In this document: one piece after another, positions 1 through 7,499 of the stretch | Position numbering within the stretch: the first letter of the stretch is position 1 | How the letters are laid out: each line of letters opens with the position of its first letter | Assembly: GCA_025927765.1 (NCBI GenBank) | Contig: JAICKU010000003.1 | Coordinates: 45,583-109,582 of the forward strand | Source: Burkholderiales bacterium | GTDB taxonomy: Bacteria > Pseudomonadota > Gammaproteobacteria > Burkholderiales > Casimicrobiaceae | DNA: 64,000 bases | Direction: 5' to 3' | Notes under the pieces: generated by a model | What the model was told of the DNA's origin: nothing | Databases searched by the model: none | What the model saw: the letters and a program-made list of their open reading frames with translations, nothing else | Translations under genes and position numbers: made by a program

Positions 1-1065
1 GCGCTCGCGAAGATCCTGCCGCCGCCGCTTCGCAAGTCGCTGTTCCTGAACACGGGCAGCGAGAGCAACGAGGCGGCGATCAAGATGGCGAAACTCGCGA
101 CCGGCAGCTTCGAAGTGGTCGGCCTCGGCGGTTCATGGCACGGCGTCACCGGCAACGCGGGCGGCGCGTCGTTTGCGAGCGATCGCAAGGGCTACGGCCC
201 GGGCATCCCCGGCACGTTCGCCATTCCCGAGCCGAACGCGTATCGCTGCCCGATCAAGCACTGCCGCGACACGTGCGACCGCACGTGCATGAAGGTGGGC
301 TTCGAGCTCTACGACATGCAGTCGACGGGCGCACGCGCGGCGGTGATCGCCGAGCCCGTGATCAGCGCGGGCGGGGTGATCGTGCCGCCGGAGGGCTATT
401 TCGACGCGCTCGCCGCCGAGGCGAAGAAGCGCAACATGCTGCTGATCTTCGACGAGGCGCAGACCGCGTTCGGTCGCCTCGGCCACTGGTTCGCGGCGTC
501 GTACCTCGGCGTGACGCCCGACATCATGACCGTGTCGAAGACGCTCGGCGGCGGCATTCCGCTCGCCGCGGTGATCACCAACGACGAGATCGAGGCGAAG
601 TGCCACGCGCGCGGGTTCGCGTTCTACACGTCGCACGTGTCGGATCCGTTGCCCGCCACCGTAGGCCTCGCCGTCCTCGATACGATCGAGCGCGAGCACC
701 TGCTCGAGCGCAGCCGCGAAATGGGTGGCTATCTCGCCGCGCGGCTCGAGGAGCTCAAGTCGCGGCACGAAGAGATCGGCGACGTGCGGGGCATGGGGCT
801 TTTGCGTGGCGTCGAGCTCGTGAAGGATCGCGAGACGCGCGAGCCCAATCACCAACTCGGTGCACTCACGACCGAGCGCTGCCTGCAGCTCGGGCTCAGC
901 ATGAACATCCGGCGCCGGCCCGAGCGCGGGTCGGTGTGGCGCATCGCGCCGCCGCTCACGGTGAAGCGCGAAGACGTCGACCTCGCGATGACGATCTTCG
1001 ACCAGGCGCTGACCGAAATGAAGGCGCTGCTGGCGAAGCGATCGTCGAGCGCGGCCGCGAGATAG
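1..1065 (+). CDS. Class III aminotransferase, 2,2-dialkylglycine-decarboxylase-like (5' partial)
   Basis: PLP enzyme of aminotransferase class III; the reading frame is open from base 1, so the N-terminus lies outside the window and 354 residues are visible. The start of the visible part, FLNTGSESNEAAIKMAK, is the cofactor phosphate-binding region. DEAQ (Asp at visible residue 151) contacts the pyridine nitrogen, and the Schiff-base lysine is in SKTLGGG (visible residue 180). THVSDPLPA-like and LSMNIRR-like segments further along resemble 2,2-dialkylglycine decarboxylase more than acetylornithine or GABA aminotransferases; this subfamily choice is from memory of that sequence. An amino acid ABC importer follows 103 bp downstream, so the imported substrate is plausibly an amino acid acted on here. 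Substrate is unknown. Confidence 0.85.
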   Translation, partial: ALAKILPPPLRKSLFLNTGSESNEAAIKMAKLATGSFEVVGLGGSWHGVTGNAGGASFASDRKGYGPGIPGTFAIPEPNAYRCPIKHCRDTCDRTCMKVGFELYDMQSTGARAAVIAEPVISAGGVIVPPEGYFDALAAEAKKRNMLLIFDEAQTAFGRLGHWFAASYLGVTPDIMTVSKTLGGGIPLAAVITNDEIEAKCHARGFAFYTSHVSDPLPATVGLAVLDTIEREHLLERSREMGGYLAARLEELKSRHEEIGDVRGMGLLRGVELVKDRETREPNHQLGALTTERCLQLGLSMNIRRRPERGSVWRIAPPLTVKREDVDLAMTIFDQALTEMKALLAKRSSSAAAR

Positions 1066-1168
1066 CGGCGGCCGCGAGGCCGTCAAAAAATCGGGCACAA
1101 TGGCAGGCGCGTCGGAGGCGCTTCATCCTCCGGCCCCGACCCTGACATACGAGACGGAGGAGAACAAC

Positions 1169-1978
1169 ATGGGCAAGAAATGGTTCACGGTCGTCGCCTC
1201 GCTGCTGCTGCTCGGCGCGCTGGGCGTCACGGCGGCCAAGGCCGACGAGCTATCGGACATCAAGAAGAAGGGGACGCTGATCGTCGGCACGAAGGCCGAC
1301 TACCGGCCATTCGGTTACCTCGATCCGTCGGGCAAGATCATCGGCTTCGAGCCCGATCTTGCGGCCGACGTCGCGAAGCGGCTCGGCGTCAAGCTCGAGC
1401 TGGTGCCGGTCGTCGCGTCGAACCGCATCCAGTTCCTGCAACAAGGCAAGATCGACCTGATGATCGCCACGATGAGCGACACGCCCGAACGGCGCAAGAT
1501 CGTCGACATCGTGCAGCCCGACTACTACGCGTCCGGCACGAACGTGATGGCGAAGAAGTCGGAGAACCTGAAGAGCTGGGATCAGTTGAAGGGCAAGAAG
1601 GTGTGCCTGATCCAGGGCTCGTTCTACAACAAGGAGCTGCAGGAGAAGTACGGCATCGAGGGCGTCGCGTTCCCGGGCACGTCGGAGGCGTACTCGGCGC
1701 TTCGCAACGGCAACTGCGTGGCGTTCGCGTACGACGACACGGCGATCCAGGGCGAGCTGCAGAAGCCCGAGTGGAGCGATTACGACATGCCGCTCGACTC
1801 GATCCTGGTCCAGCCCTGGGGTCTCGCCGTGAAGCTTGGCGACAAGGCCTTCGCCGACTACATGTCGAACGTCGTCAAGGACTGGCACAAGAGCGGATTC
1901 ATCATCGAGCTCGAGAAGAAGTACCACATCAAGCCGACGAAGTTCGCGCAGGAAATGCACGACAAGTACAGCAAGTGA
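1169..1978 (+). CDS. Amino acid ABC transporter periplasmic binding protein
   Basis: 269-residue solute-binding protein of family 3 (SBP_bac_3), the polar amino acid type. The ATG at 1169 is chosen because GGAGGAG lies just upstream (about 1156-1162) and it gives a clean signal peptide: MGKKW, a hydrophobic core rich in Leu, and an ALA-like site ending near AKADE. The mature start KKKGTLIVGTKADYRPFGY is the usual ligand-pocket strand of the family. It is the first gene of an importer continuing with two permeases and an ATPase. A longer frame to 1100 exists but would bury the signal peptide. The ligand cannot be read from sequence. Confidence 0.93.
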   Translation: MGKKWFTVVASLLLLGALGVTAAKADELSDIKKKGTLIVGTKADYRPFGYLDPSGKIIGFEPDLAADVAKRLGVKLELVPVVASNRIQFLQQGKIDLMIATMSDTPERRKIVDIVQPDYYASGTNVMAKKSENLKSWDQLKGKKVCLIQGSFYNKELQEKYGIEGVAFPGTSEAYSALRNGNCVAFAYDDTAIQGELQKPEWSDYDMPLDSILVQPWGLAVKLGDKAFADYMSNVVKDWHKSGFIIELEKKYHIKPTKFAQEMHDKYSK

Positions 1979-2096
1979 CCTGACGCTGCGGGGCGCGGCG
2001 TTCCACGCCCGCGCCCCGCACTGCCATAGGCGCGCCGCCTGACGACGGACGAAACGCGCGTCTCGACTCGAACGATTGACCGCGGGGGAGCGGCCG

Positions 2097-2825
2097 ATGC
2101 AAGTCGTCTGGGACTGGTTCCGGTGGCTGTACGACACCACCGGCATCAATCTGACGATCTTCTACGATGCGTTCGACCGCACGCGCTTTGCGAGCGGCTT
2201 CTGGATGACCGTCAAGCTGTCGGTCATCTGCATCCTGCTTTCCGTCGTCATCGGCATCATCGGCGCCGGCATCCAGCGCTCGCGCTACCGCATCCCGCGC
2301 ACCGTCGTCTACTGGTACATCCAGGCGTTTCGCAACACGCCGCCGCTCGTCCAGCTCTACTTCTTCTATTTCGGCCTCGGTGCGCTGCTGAAGGGCGTGA
2401 CCGGGCCGATGGTCACCAACGTGACCTGGGCGATCATCTCGCTCTCGTTCTTCGCCGGCGCCTTCAACGTCGAGATCTTCCGCTCGGGTATCGAGGCGGT
2501 GCCGCGCACGACGCTGGAAGCCGCCGAGTCGCTCGGCTTCAGCCGGCTGCAGACGTACCTGCGCATCGTGTTCCCGCTCGCCTTCCGCATCAGCCTGCCG
2601 GCGCTCAACAACAACCTCGTCAACCTCGTGAAGACCACCACGCTCGCCTATGCGATCGCCGTGCCCGAGATGCTGTACGTGTCGAGCCAGATCTGGTCCG
2701 ACGAGTTGAACGTGCCGGTGATGATGAACGTGCTGCTGGTCGCGTATTTCGTGCTGGTGGGCATCCTCGTGTGGATCATGCATCGCTGGGAGAAGGCGAT
2801 ACGCGTGCCGGGGTTCGGCGTATGA
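2097..2825 (+). CDS. Amino acid ABC transporter permease (HisQ/GlnP family)
   Basis: 242-residue inner-membrane permease with about five hydrophobic helices. The permease domain begins around FWMTVKLSVICILLS, and the cytoplasmic EAA coupling loop is EAAESLGFSRLQTYLRIVFP near residue 145-165. The ATG at 2097 is preferred over the upstream in-frame TTG at 2076 because a GGGGGAG ribosome binding site (2083-2089) sits at good distance before it. Its stop overlaps the start of the next permease as ATGA (2822-2825), implying translational coupling. It pairs with that permease to form the heterodimeric channel of the importer. Confidence 0.92.
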   Translation: MQVVWDWFRWLYDTTGINLTIFYDAFDRTRFASGFWMTVKLSVICILLSVVIGIIGAGIQRSRYRIPRTVVYWYIQAFRNTPPLVQLYFFYFGLGALLKGVTGPMVTNVTWAIISLSFFAGAFNVEIFRSGIEAVPRTTLEAAESLGFSRLQTYLRIVFPLAFRISLPALNNNLVNLVKTTTLAYAIAVPEMLYVSSQIWSDELNVPVMMNVLLVAYFVLVGILVWIMHRWEKAIRVPGFGV

Positions 2826-3682
2826 AGAGAGAGAGCGTTCTCCCGGTGCTGCTGCCGGATGCGTCGCGCCTCGTGCAGACGGCGCTGCGCGAGCGCCGCG
2901 ATGGATGGCGCGTTCGCCTGCGGGCCTCGCACGGTGGCGCATTGCTCGCCGTGTTCGTGACCGGCTGCGCGATCGCGCAGGCGCAGGTGCAAGCGGGCAA
3001 TCCGTCGATCCTCGAGACGATATGGAAGTGGACGCCGCTGCTCGCGCGCGGCTTCGTGTTCAACCTCGCGATCAGCTTCATGGCGATGGGCATCGGCTCG
3101 ATCGCCGGCCTGTTTCTCGGCTACGCGCAGATCTCGCTGCTGTCGCCGGTGCGCAAGACGTCGTGGTTCGTCACGCACTTCTTCCGCAATGCGCCGTGGC
3201 TGGTGCTGCTCTTCTACTGCATGTTCCTGATCCCGTTCGAGGTGACGCTCTTCGGCACGAAGATCCCGATCCCCGACTGGACGAAGGCCACGCTCGGCCT
3301 GGCACTCCCGGTGATGGCGAACGTGTCGGAGATCCTGCGCGGCGCCGTGCAGTCGATCCCCACCACGCAGTGGGAGGCGGCATCGTCGCTCGCGTTCAAC
3401 CGCCGGCAGACGATGTGGATGATCATCCTGCCGCAGTGCATCAAGCGCATGCTGCCGCCGTGGATGAACCTCTACGCGATCCTGACGATGTCGACGGTGC
3501 TCGCGTCGATCGTCGGCGTGAACGAGATGATGACGCTGACGCAGCGCGCGCTGTCGGCCGAGAACAGGCCGGGCCTGCTGCTTTCGTTCTACAGTTACGT
3601 GCTGCTCTGGTTCTTCGTCTACTGCTATCCGATCGCGCGCTGGACGGTCCACCTCGAGGCGCGCTACGCGGTCAAACAATGA
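2822..3682 (+). CDS. Amino acid ABC transporter permease, second subunit
   Basis: 286-residue polar amino acid permease with a longer N-terminal extension (about 40 residues, charged) than its partner. The hydrophobic permease core begins near residue 60 (ARGFVFNLAISFMAMGIG), and the coupling loop is EAASSLAFNRRQTMWMIILP. The start is fixed by the ATGA overlap with the previous gene, and the end overlaps the ATPase start as ATGATG (3679-3684). The strict overlap chain makes the four transporter genes one operon. The N-terminal extension could be a genuine extra segment or an over-long start, but no better start codon was seen. Confidence 0.92.
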   Translation: MKRESVLPVLLPDASRLVQTALRERRDGWRVRLRASHGGALLAVFVTGCAIAQAQVQAGNPSILETIWKWTPLLARGFVFNLAISFMAMGIGSIAGLFLGYAQISLLSPVRKTSWFVTHFFRNAPWLVLLFYCMFLIPFEVTLFGTKIPIPDWTKATLGLALPVMANVSEILRGAVQSIPTTQWEAASSLAFNRRQTMWMIILPQCIKRMLPPWMNLYAILTMSTVLASIVGVNEMMTLTQRALSAENRPGLLLSFYSYVLLWFFVYCYPIARWTVHLEARYAVKQ

Positions 3683-4485
3683 TGGATCGTCCCGCCGTGA
3701 ACAAATCGCCCACGCAACGCGAGCGCAAGCGCTCCGGATCGGATCCCTCGCGCCCGATCGTCGACGTCGCCGACGTGCATCAGGCGTTCGGCAGCGTCGA
3801 GGTCCTGAAGGGCGTGTCGATGATCGTCAGGAAGGGCGGGGTCGTGTGCATCATCGGGCCGTCGGGCTCGGGCAAATCGACGCTCCTTCGGTGCATCAAC
3901 GGTCTCGTGCCGATCCAGAGCGGGTCGATCCGCGTCGCCGATTTCGAGGTGCATCAGCTGCGCACCGACAAGGAGAAGATCGCGCTCCGCAAGGAAGTGT
4001 CGATGGTGTTCCAGCAGTACAACCTGTTCCCGCACAAGACCGCGCTCGAGAACGTGATGATGGCGCCCATCCACGTGCTGCACGAGGAGCGCAACGAGGT
4101 GCGCGAGCGCGCAGTCGCGCTGCTTACCAAAGTGGGCCTCGCGCAGAAGCGCGATTCCTATCCGGGCGAGCTGTCCGGCGGCCAGCAGCAGCGCGTCGCG
4201 ATCGCGCGCTCGCTCGCGATGCGCCCCGAGGTGATGCTGTTCGACGAAGTCACCGCCGCGCTCGACCCCGAGACGGTCAAGGAAGTGCTGAACACGATCC
4301 GCGAGCTCGCGCGCGAGGGCATGACCTGCATCCTCGTCACGCACGAGATGCGCTTCGCGCGGGAGATCGCCGACGAGGTGCTGTTCACCGACGGCGGGAA
4401 GATCGTCGAGGCGGGGCCGCCGGCCGAGCTTTTCGACCGGCCCCGGATGGAGCGTACGAAGGCCTTCCTCTCGCAGGTGCTGTAG
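3679..4485 (+). CDS. Amino acid ABC transporter ATPase (HisP/GlnQ family)
   Basis: 268-residue cytoplasmic ATPase that powers the importer. Walker A GPSGSGKST is at residues 60-68, Q-loop FQQYNLFPH follows, the signature LSGGQQQ is near 165, and Walker B VMLFDEVTAALD near 185, with the switch His in VTHEM. In the D-loop region the common DEPTSALD is DEVTAALD, a variant also found in working family members. The start is one of two adjacent ATG codons (3679 or 3682) overlapping the preceding stop. A 25-residue charged N-terminal tail precedes the ATPase core. Its last 101 bp are antisense to the end of the convergent helicase gene. Confidence 0.94.
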   Translation: MMDRPAVNKSPTQRERKRSGSDPSRPIVDVADVHQAFGSVEVLKGVSMIVRKGGVVCIIGPSGSGKSTLLRCINGLVPIQSGSIRVADFEVHQLRTDKEKIALRKEVSMVFQQYNLFPHKTALENVMMAPIHVLHEERNEVRERAVALLTKVGLAQKRDSYPGELSGGQQQRVAIARSLAMRPEVMLFDEVTAALDPETVKEVLNTIRELAREGMTCILVTHEMRFAREIADEVLFTDGGKIVEAGPPAELFDRPRMERTKAFLSQVL

Positions 4486-5647
4486 GTTCGCGCCGCGAAG
4501 GCTCGAGCCCCGGGAGCACGCGCGCAGGAATAGCGCTGCCCGTATAGCGCTCGATCTGCCGCAGCGTTCCCCGCTCGCTCGCGTTCGCGAGCGATACCGC
4601 GATGCCTGACGCGCCGGCGCGGCCGGTACGGCCGATGCGGTGCACGTAGCTCTCGGCCTGTCGAGGCAGGTCGAAGTTGATCACCTGCGAGATGCCCGGC
4701 ACGTCGAGTCCGCGGGCCGCGACGTCGGTCGCCACGAGGGTACGAACGCCGCCGCGACGCAGCCGCATCACGGTGCGGTCCCGCTCGCGCTGGTTCATGT
4801 CGCCGTGCAACGCGGCCGCGGTGTGACCTTCGTCCCGCAGCTTGTTAGCGAGCGTCTCCGCGTCGCGCTTCGTCGCGATGAACACGATGCTTTGGCCTTC
4901 GCCCACCTCGGCCAGCAGGCGATCGAGGATCCGGTACTTGTGCGCGCGATCGTCGGCGAAATGCACGCGCTGCTCGATGGCCACCGGTGCGGCGTGTGCA
5001 GTGCGTACGTCGATGCGAGCGGCCGTGCGCGTGAGCGCTGCTGCAAGCCGCCCGGCGGCACCGTCGAACGTCGCCGAGAACAGCACGGTCTGGCGCTCCG
5101 CGGGCGCCAGCGAGCACACGCGCTCGACATCCTCCTGAAAGCCCAGGTCGAGCATCCGGTCGGCCTCGTCGAGGACAAGCATCGACAGCCGCGAAAGGTC
5201 GACGCGCCCGCGCTGGACGTGATCGATGAGCCGGCCGGGCGTGGCGACGAGGATGTCGACGCCGCGCTCGAGGTCGCGATACTGGGGCGGATAGGGCGCG
5301 CCGCCGAAGAGGCAGACGGTGCGCAGCCGCAGCTGGTCTCCGTAGCGCGTGGCTTGCGTCGCGACCTGCTGCGCGAGTTCGCGCGTGGGTGCGAGCACGA
5401 GCACGCGCGGCACGCCGACGCCGCGGCGCCTGGGTGTTGGCCTCGTGCCGTGCGTGGCCAGTCGCTGCAGCGCCGGCAGGATGAAGGCTGCAGTCTTGCC
5501 GGTGCCTGTCTGCGCCGACGCGATCACGTCGCGGCCCTGCAGCAGCAGGGGAATCGTTTGCGCCTGAATGGGCGTGGGTTCGTCGTAGCCGCAGGCAGCC
5601 AATGACTGCAGCAGCGGCGGAATGAGCTCGAGTTGTTCGAATCGCAT
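4385..5647 (-). CDS. rhlE: DEAD-box RNA helicase, RhlE type
   Basis: 420-residue ATP-dependent RNA helicase likely acting in RNA decay or ribosome assembly. Motifs run in order: Q-motif region TPIQAQTIPLL, motif I AQTGTGKT, motif Ib TPGRL, motif II DEAD, motif III SAT, motif V ATDVAARGLDVPG and motif VI HRIGRTGR. The C-terminal tail is short, basic and low complexity (KARPAAPPRRSSRRR), typical of RhlE. The ATG at 5647 (MRFEQLEL) matches the usual family start; an in-frame GTG at 5674 would add nine residues. The tail runs 101 bp antisense into the ABC ATPase gene. Confidence 0.93.
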   Translation of the reverse strand: MRFEQLELIPPLLQSLAACGYDEPTPIQAQTIPLLLQGRDVIASAQTGTGKTAAFILPALQRLATHGTRPTPRRRGVGVPRVLVLAPTRELAQQVATQATRYGDQLRLRTVCLFGGAPYPPQYRDLERGVDILVATPGRLIDHVQRGRVDLSRLSMLVLDEADRMLDLGFQEDVERVCSLAPAERQTVLFSATFDGAAGRLAAALTRTAARIDVRTAHAAPVAIEQRVHFADDRAHKYRILDRLLAEVGEGQSIVFIATKRDAETLANKLRDEGHTAAALHGDMNQRERDRTVMRLRRGGVRTLVATDVAARGLDVPGISQVINFDLPRQAESYVHRIGRTGRAGASGIAVSLANASERGTLRQIERYTGSAIPARVLPGLEPSRREPTAPARGRPSYAPSGAGRKARPAAPPRRSSRRR

Positions 5648-5955
5648 GTTCGTGTCCAGGTTGGTCGATGTCACTGCAAAGGCATCGTCGCTAACCGGGA
5701 CGCGGGATCGGAGGCGATGCCCACTGGAACGCCGAACACGGCGCAGGACCCGCGGGTGCGCGGATCCTCGGATTAGAAGTCGATGATCGGGTTGCCGAGC
5801 GGAGAATGCGTTGCGGCGGGCAACCGATTGGAGATTCGCAGGTTACCGCAACGACGCGAATTATAGCAGTGATGCGCCGCGACGTCCGCCTGGTCGACCG
5901 GGAATCGCGCATTTGCGAGAATAGCGCTCACCTTCGGCACCCTGGCGTCGATGCC
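5648..5955. promoter_or_regulatory. Divergent intergenic region with a candidate rhlE promoter
   Basis: This 308-bp stretch separates the helicase from soxB and holds no supported gene. On the minus strand there is a perfect TATAAT (5865-5860) with a weak CGGACG at the -35 position 17 bp upstream (5888-5883). Used for rhlE, it would give a leader of roughly 200 nt. On the plus strand no convincing promoter or ribosome binding site was found before the soxB start. Confidence 0.4.
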
Positions 5956-7206
5956 TTGAAATATTCGATCTTCTCGCTCATCGGCCACGCGCTTTCGCGT
6001 GAGCGCTGGCCGCTCGCGTGGCGCAGTCCCGAGCCGGCGAAGCACTACGACGTCGTCGTCATCGGCGGCGGCGGGCACGGCCTCGCGACCGCGTATTACC
6101 TCGCCAAGGTGCATGGCATCCGCAACGTCGCGGTGCTCGAGAAGGGCTGGCTCGGGGGCGGCAACACGGGCCGCAACACGACGATCGTGCGCTCGAACTA
6201 TCACTTCGAGCCGAACGCGCATTTCTACGAGTACTCGCTGAAGCTCTGGGAGTCGCTGTCGCAGGAGCTCGACTTCAACGTGATGTACAGCCCGCGCGGC
6301 GTGTTGAATCTCGTGCATACGCCGGGCGAGATGGATGCGGCGATGCGCCGCGGCAACGCGATGCGCCTCAACGGCATCGACGCGAAATTCCTGTCGCGCG
6401 ACGAAATCGCATCGTGGATCCCGAACCTCGATTGCTCGCCTTCGTCGCGCTTCCCGATCCTGGGCGGCCTGTTGCAGCCGCGTGGTGGCACCGTGCGCCA
6501 CGATGCCGTCGCATGGGGCTACGCGCGCGCGGCCGATGCGCTCGGCGTCGACATCATCCAGCAGTGCGAAGTCACCGGCATGCGCATCGAAGACGGTGCC
6601 GTGACCGGCGTGCGCACGACGCGTGGCGACATCGGCGCGGGCAAGGTGGGCATCGCGGTGGCCGGCTATTCGAGCAAGGTCGCCGAGATGGCCGGCATCC
6701 GGCTGCCCATCGAGTCGCACGTGCTGCAGGCGATGGTGTCGGAGCCCATCAAGCCGGTGCTCGACACCGTCGTCACGTCAGGCGCCGTACATTTCTACAT
6801 CAGCCAGTCCGACAAGGGAGAGCTCGTGATGGGTGGCGACCTCGACTTCTACAACTCGTACGCACAGCGCGGCAACCTGCCGGTGATCGAGGACGTGGTG
6901 CGCGCGTGCCTCGCGCTCTTCCCGAGCTTCGGACGCCTGCGGTTGATGCGCACGTGGGGCGGCATCATGGACATGACGATGGACGGGAGCCCCATCATCG
7001 GCAAGCTTCCGGTGAAGAACCTCTACATGACCGGCGGCTGGTGCTACGGCGGCTTCAAGGCGACGCCCGCATCGGGCTACGTGCACGCGTGGACGATCGC
7101 GCGCGACGAGCCGCATCCGCTGAACGCGAAGTTCACGCTCGAACGCTTCGCCGAAGGCCGCACGATCGACGAGAAGGGCGCGGGGCCGTATCCGTGGGCA
7201 CATTAG
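5956..7206 (+). CDS. soxB: Sarcosine oxidase beta subunit (FAD and covalent FMN subunit)
   Basis: 416-residue flavoprotein that oxidatively demethylates an N-methyl amino acid as part of a four-subunit complex. The dinucleotide-binding motif VVIGGGGHGLATAYYLA is at about residues 33-50, and the conserved GGGNTGRNTT follows. The His in GGTVRHDAVAWGYAR (about residue 182) aligns, from family knowledge, with the histidine carrying covalent FMN. The frame is open upstream to 5806, but family members start with M-x-x-YS, which places the start at the TTG of TTG-AAA-TAT-TCG (5956). No clear ribosome binding site precedes it. The beta subunit of N-methylglutamate dehydrogenase is an equally good alternative. 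Confidence 0.9.
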   Translation: MKYSIFSLIGHALSRERWPLAWRSPEPAKHYDVVVIGGGGHGLATAYYLAKVHGIRNVAVLEKGWLGGGNTGRNTTIVRSNYHFEPNAHFYEYSLKLWESLSQELDFNVMYSPRGVLNLVHTPGEMDAAMRRGNAMRLNGIDAKFLSRDEIASWIPNLDCSPSSRFPILGGLLQPRGGTVRHDAVAWGYARAADALGVDIIQQCEVTGMRIEDGAVTGVRTTRGDIGAGKVGIAVAGYSSKVAEMAGIRLPIESHVLQAMVSEPIKPVLDTVVTSGAVHFYISQSDKGELVMGGDLDFYNSYAQRGNLPVIEDVVRACLALFPSFGRLRLMRTWGGIMDMTMDGSPIIGKLPVKNLYMTGGWCYGGFKATPASGYVHAWTIARDEPHPLNAKFTLERFAEGRTIDEKGAGPYPWAH

Positions 7207-7219
7207 GAAGACGCTCGAG

Positions 7220-7495
7220 ATGATGCTCATTCCGTGCCCGTGGTGCGGGCCGCGCGACCAGATCGAGTTCACGTACGGCGGCGACGCGACGGTGCGCCGA
7301 CCTGCTTCCGACGCGCCCGAACCGGAGTGGGTCGACTACGTGTACCTGCGCGACAACCCGTGCGGGCCGCTCGACGAGCTCTGGTATCACGGCGCCGGCT
7401 GCCGCAGCTGGTTCCACGTGCTGCGCGATACGCGCACGCACGAGGTGCTCGCGAGCGCAGCCATCGGCGAACCGTTCGCGCCGGGCGAAGGCTAG
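7220..7495 (+). CDS. soxD: Sarcosine oxidase delta subunit
   Basis: 91-residue zinc-binding subunit of the heterotetrameric complex. The N-terminal CPWCGPRD and the later H-x-x-GCRSWF supply the family's zinc ligands; this subunit has no known catalytic role and helps hold the complex together. Starts 13 bp after soxB with two adjacent ATG codons (7220, 7223); AGGAAG at 7205-7210 serves as ribosome binding site and overlaps the soxB stop. The gene order beta-delta-alpha-gamma is the canonical one for both sarcosine oxidase and N-methylglutamate dehydrogenase. Confidence 0.93.
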   Translation: MMLIPCPWCGPRDQIEFTYGGDATVRRPASDAPEPEWVDYVYLRDNPCGPLDELWYHGAGCRSWFHVLRDTRTHEVLASAAIGEPFAPGEG

Positions 7496-7499
7496 GACG

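Noticed and set aside
2076..2096. TTG start for the first ABC permease
   Set aside because: The ribosome binding site lies after it and directly before ATG 2097.
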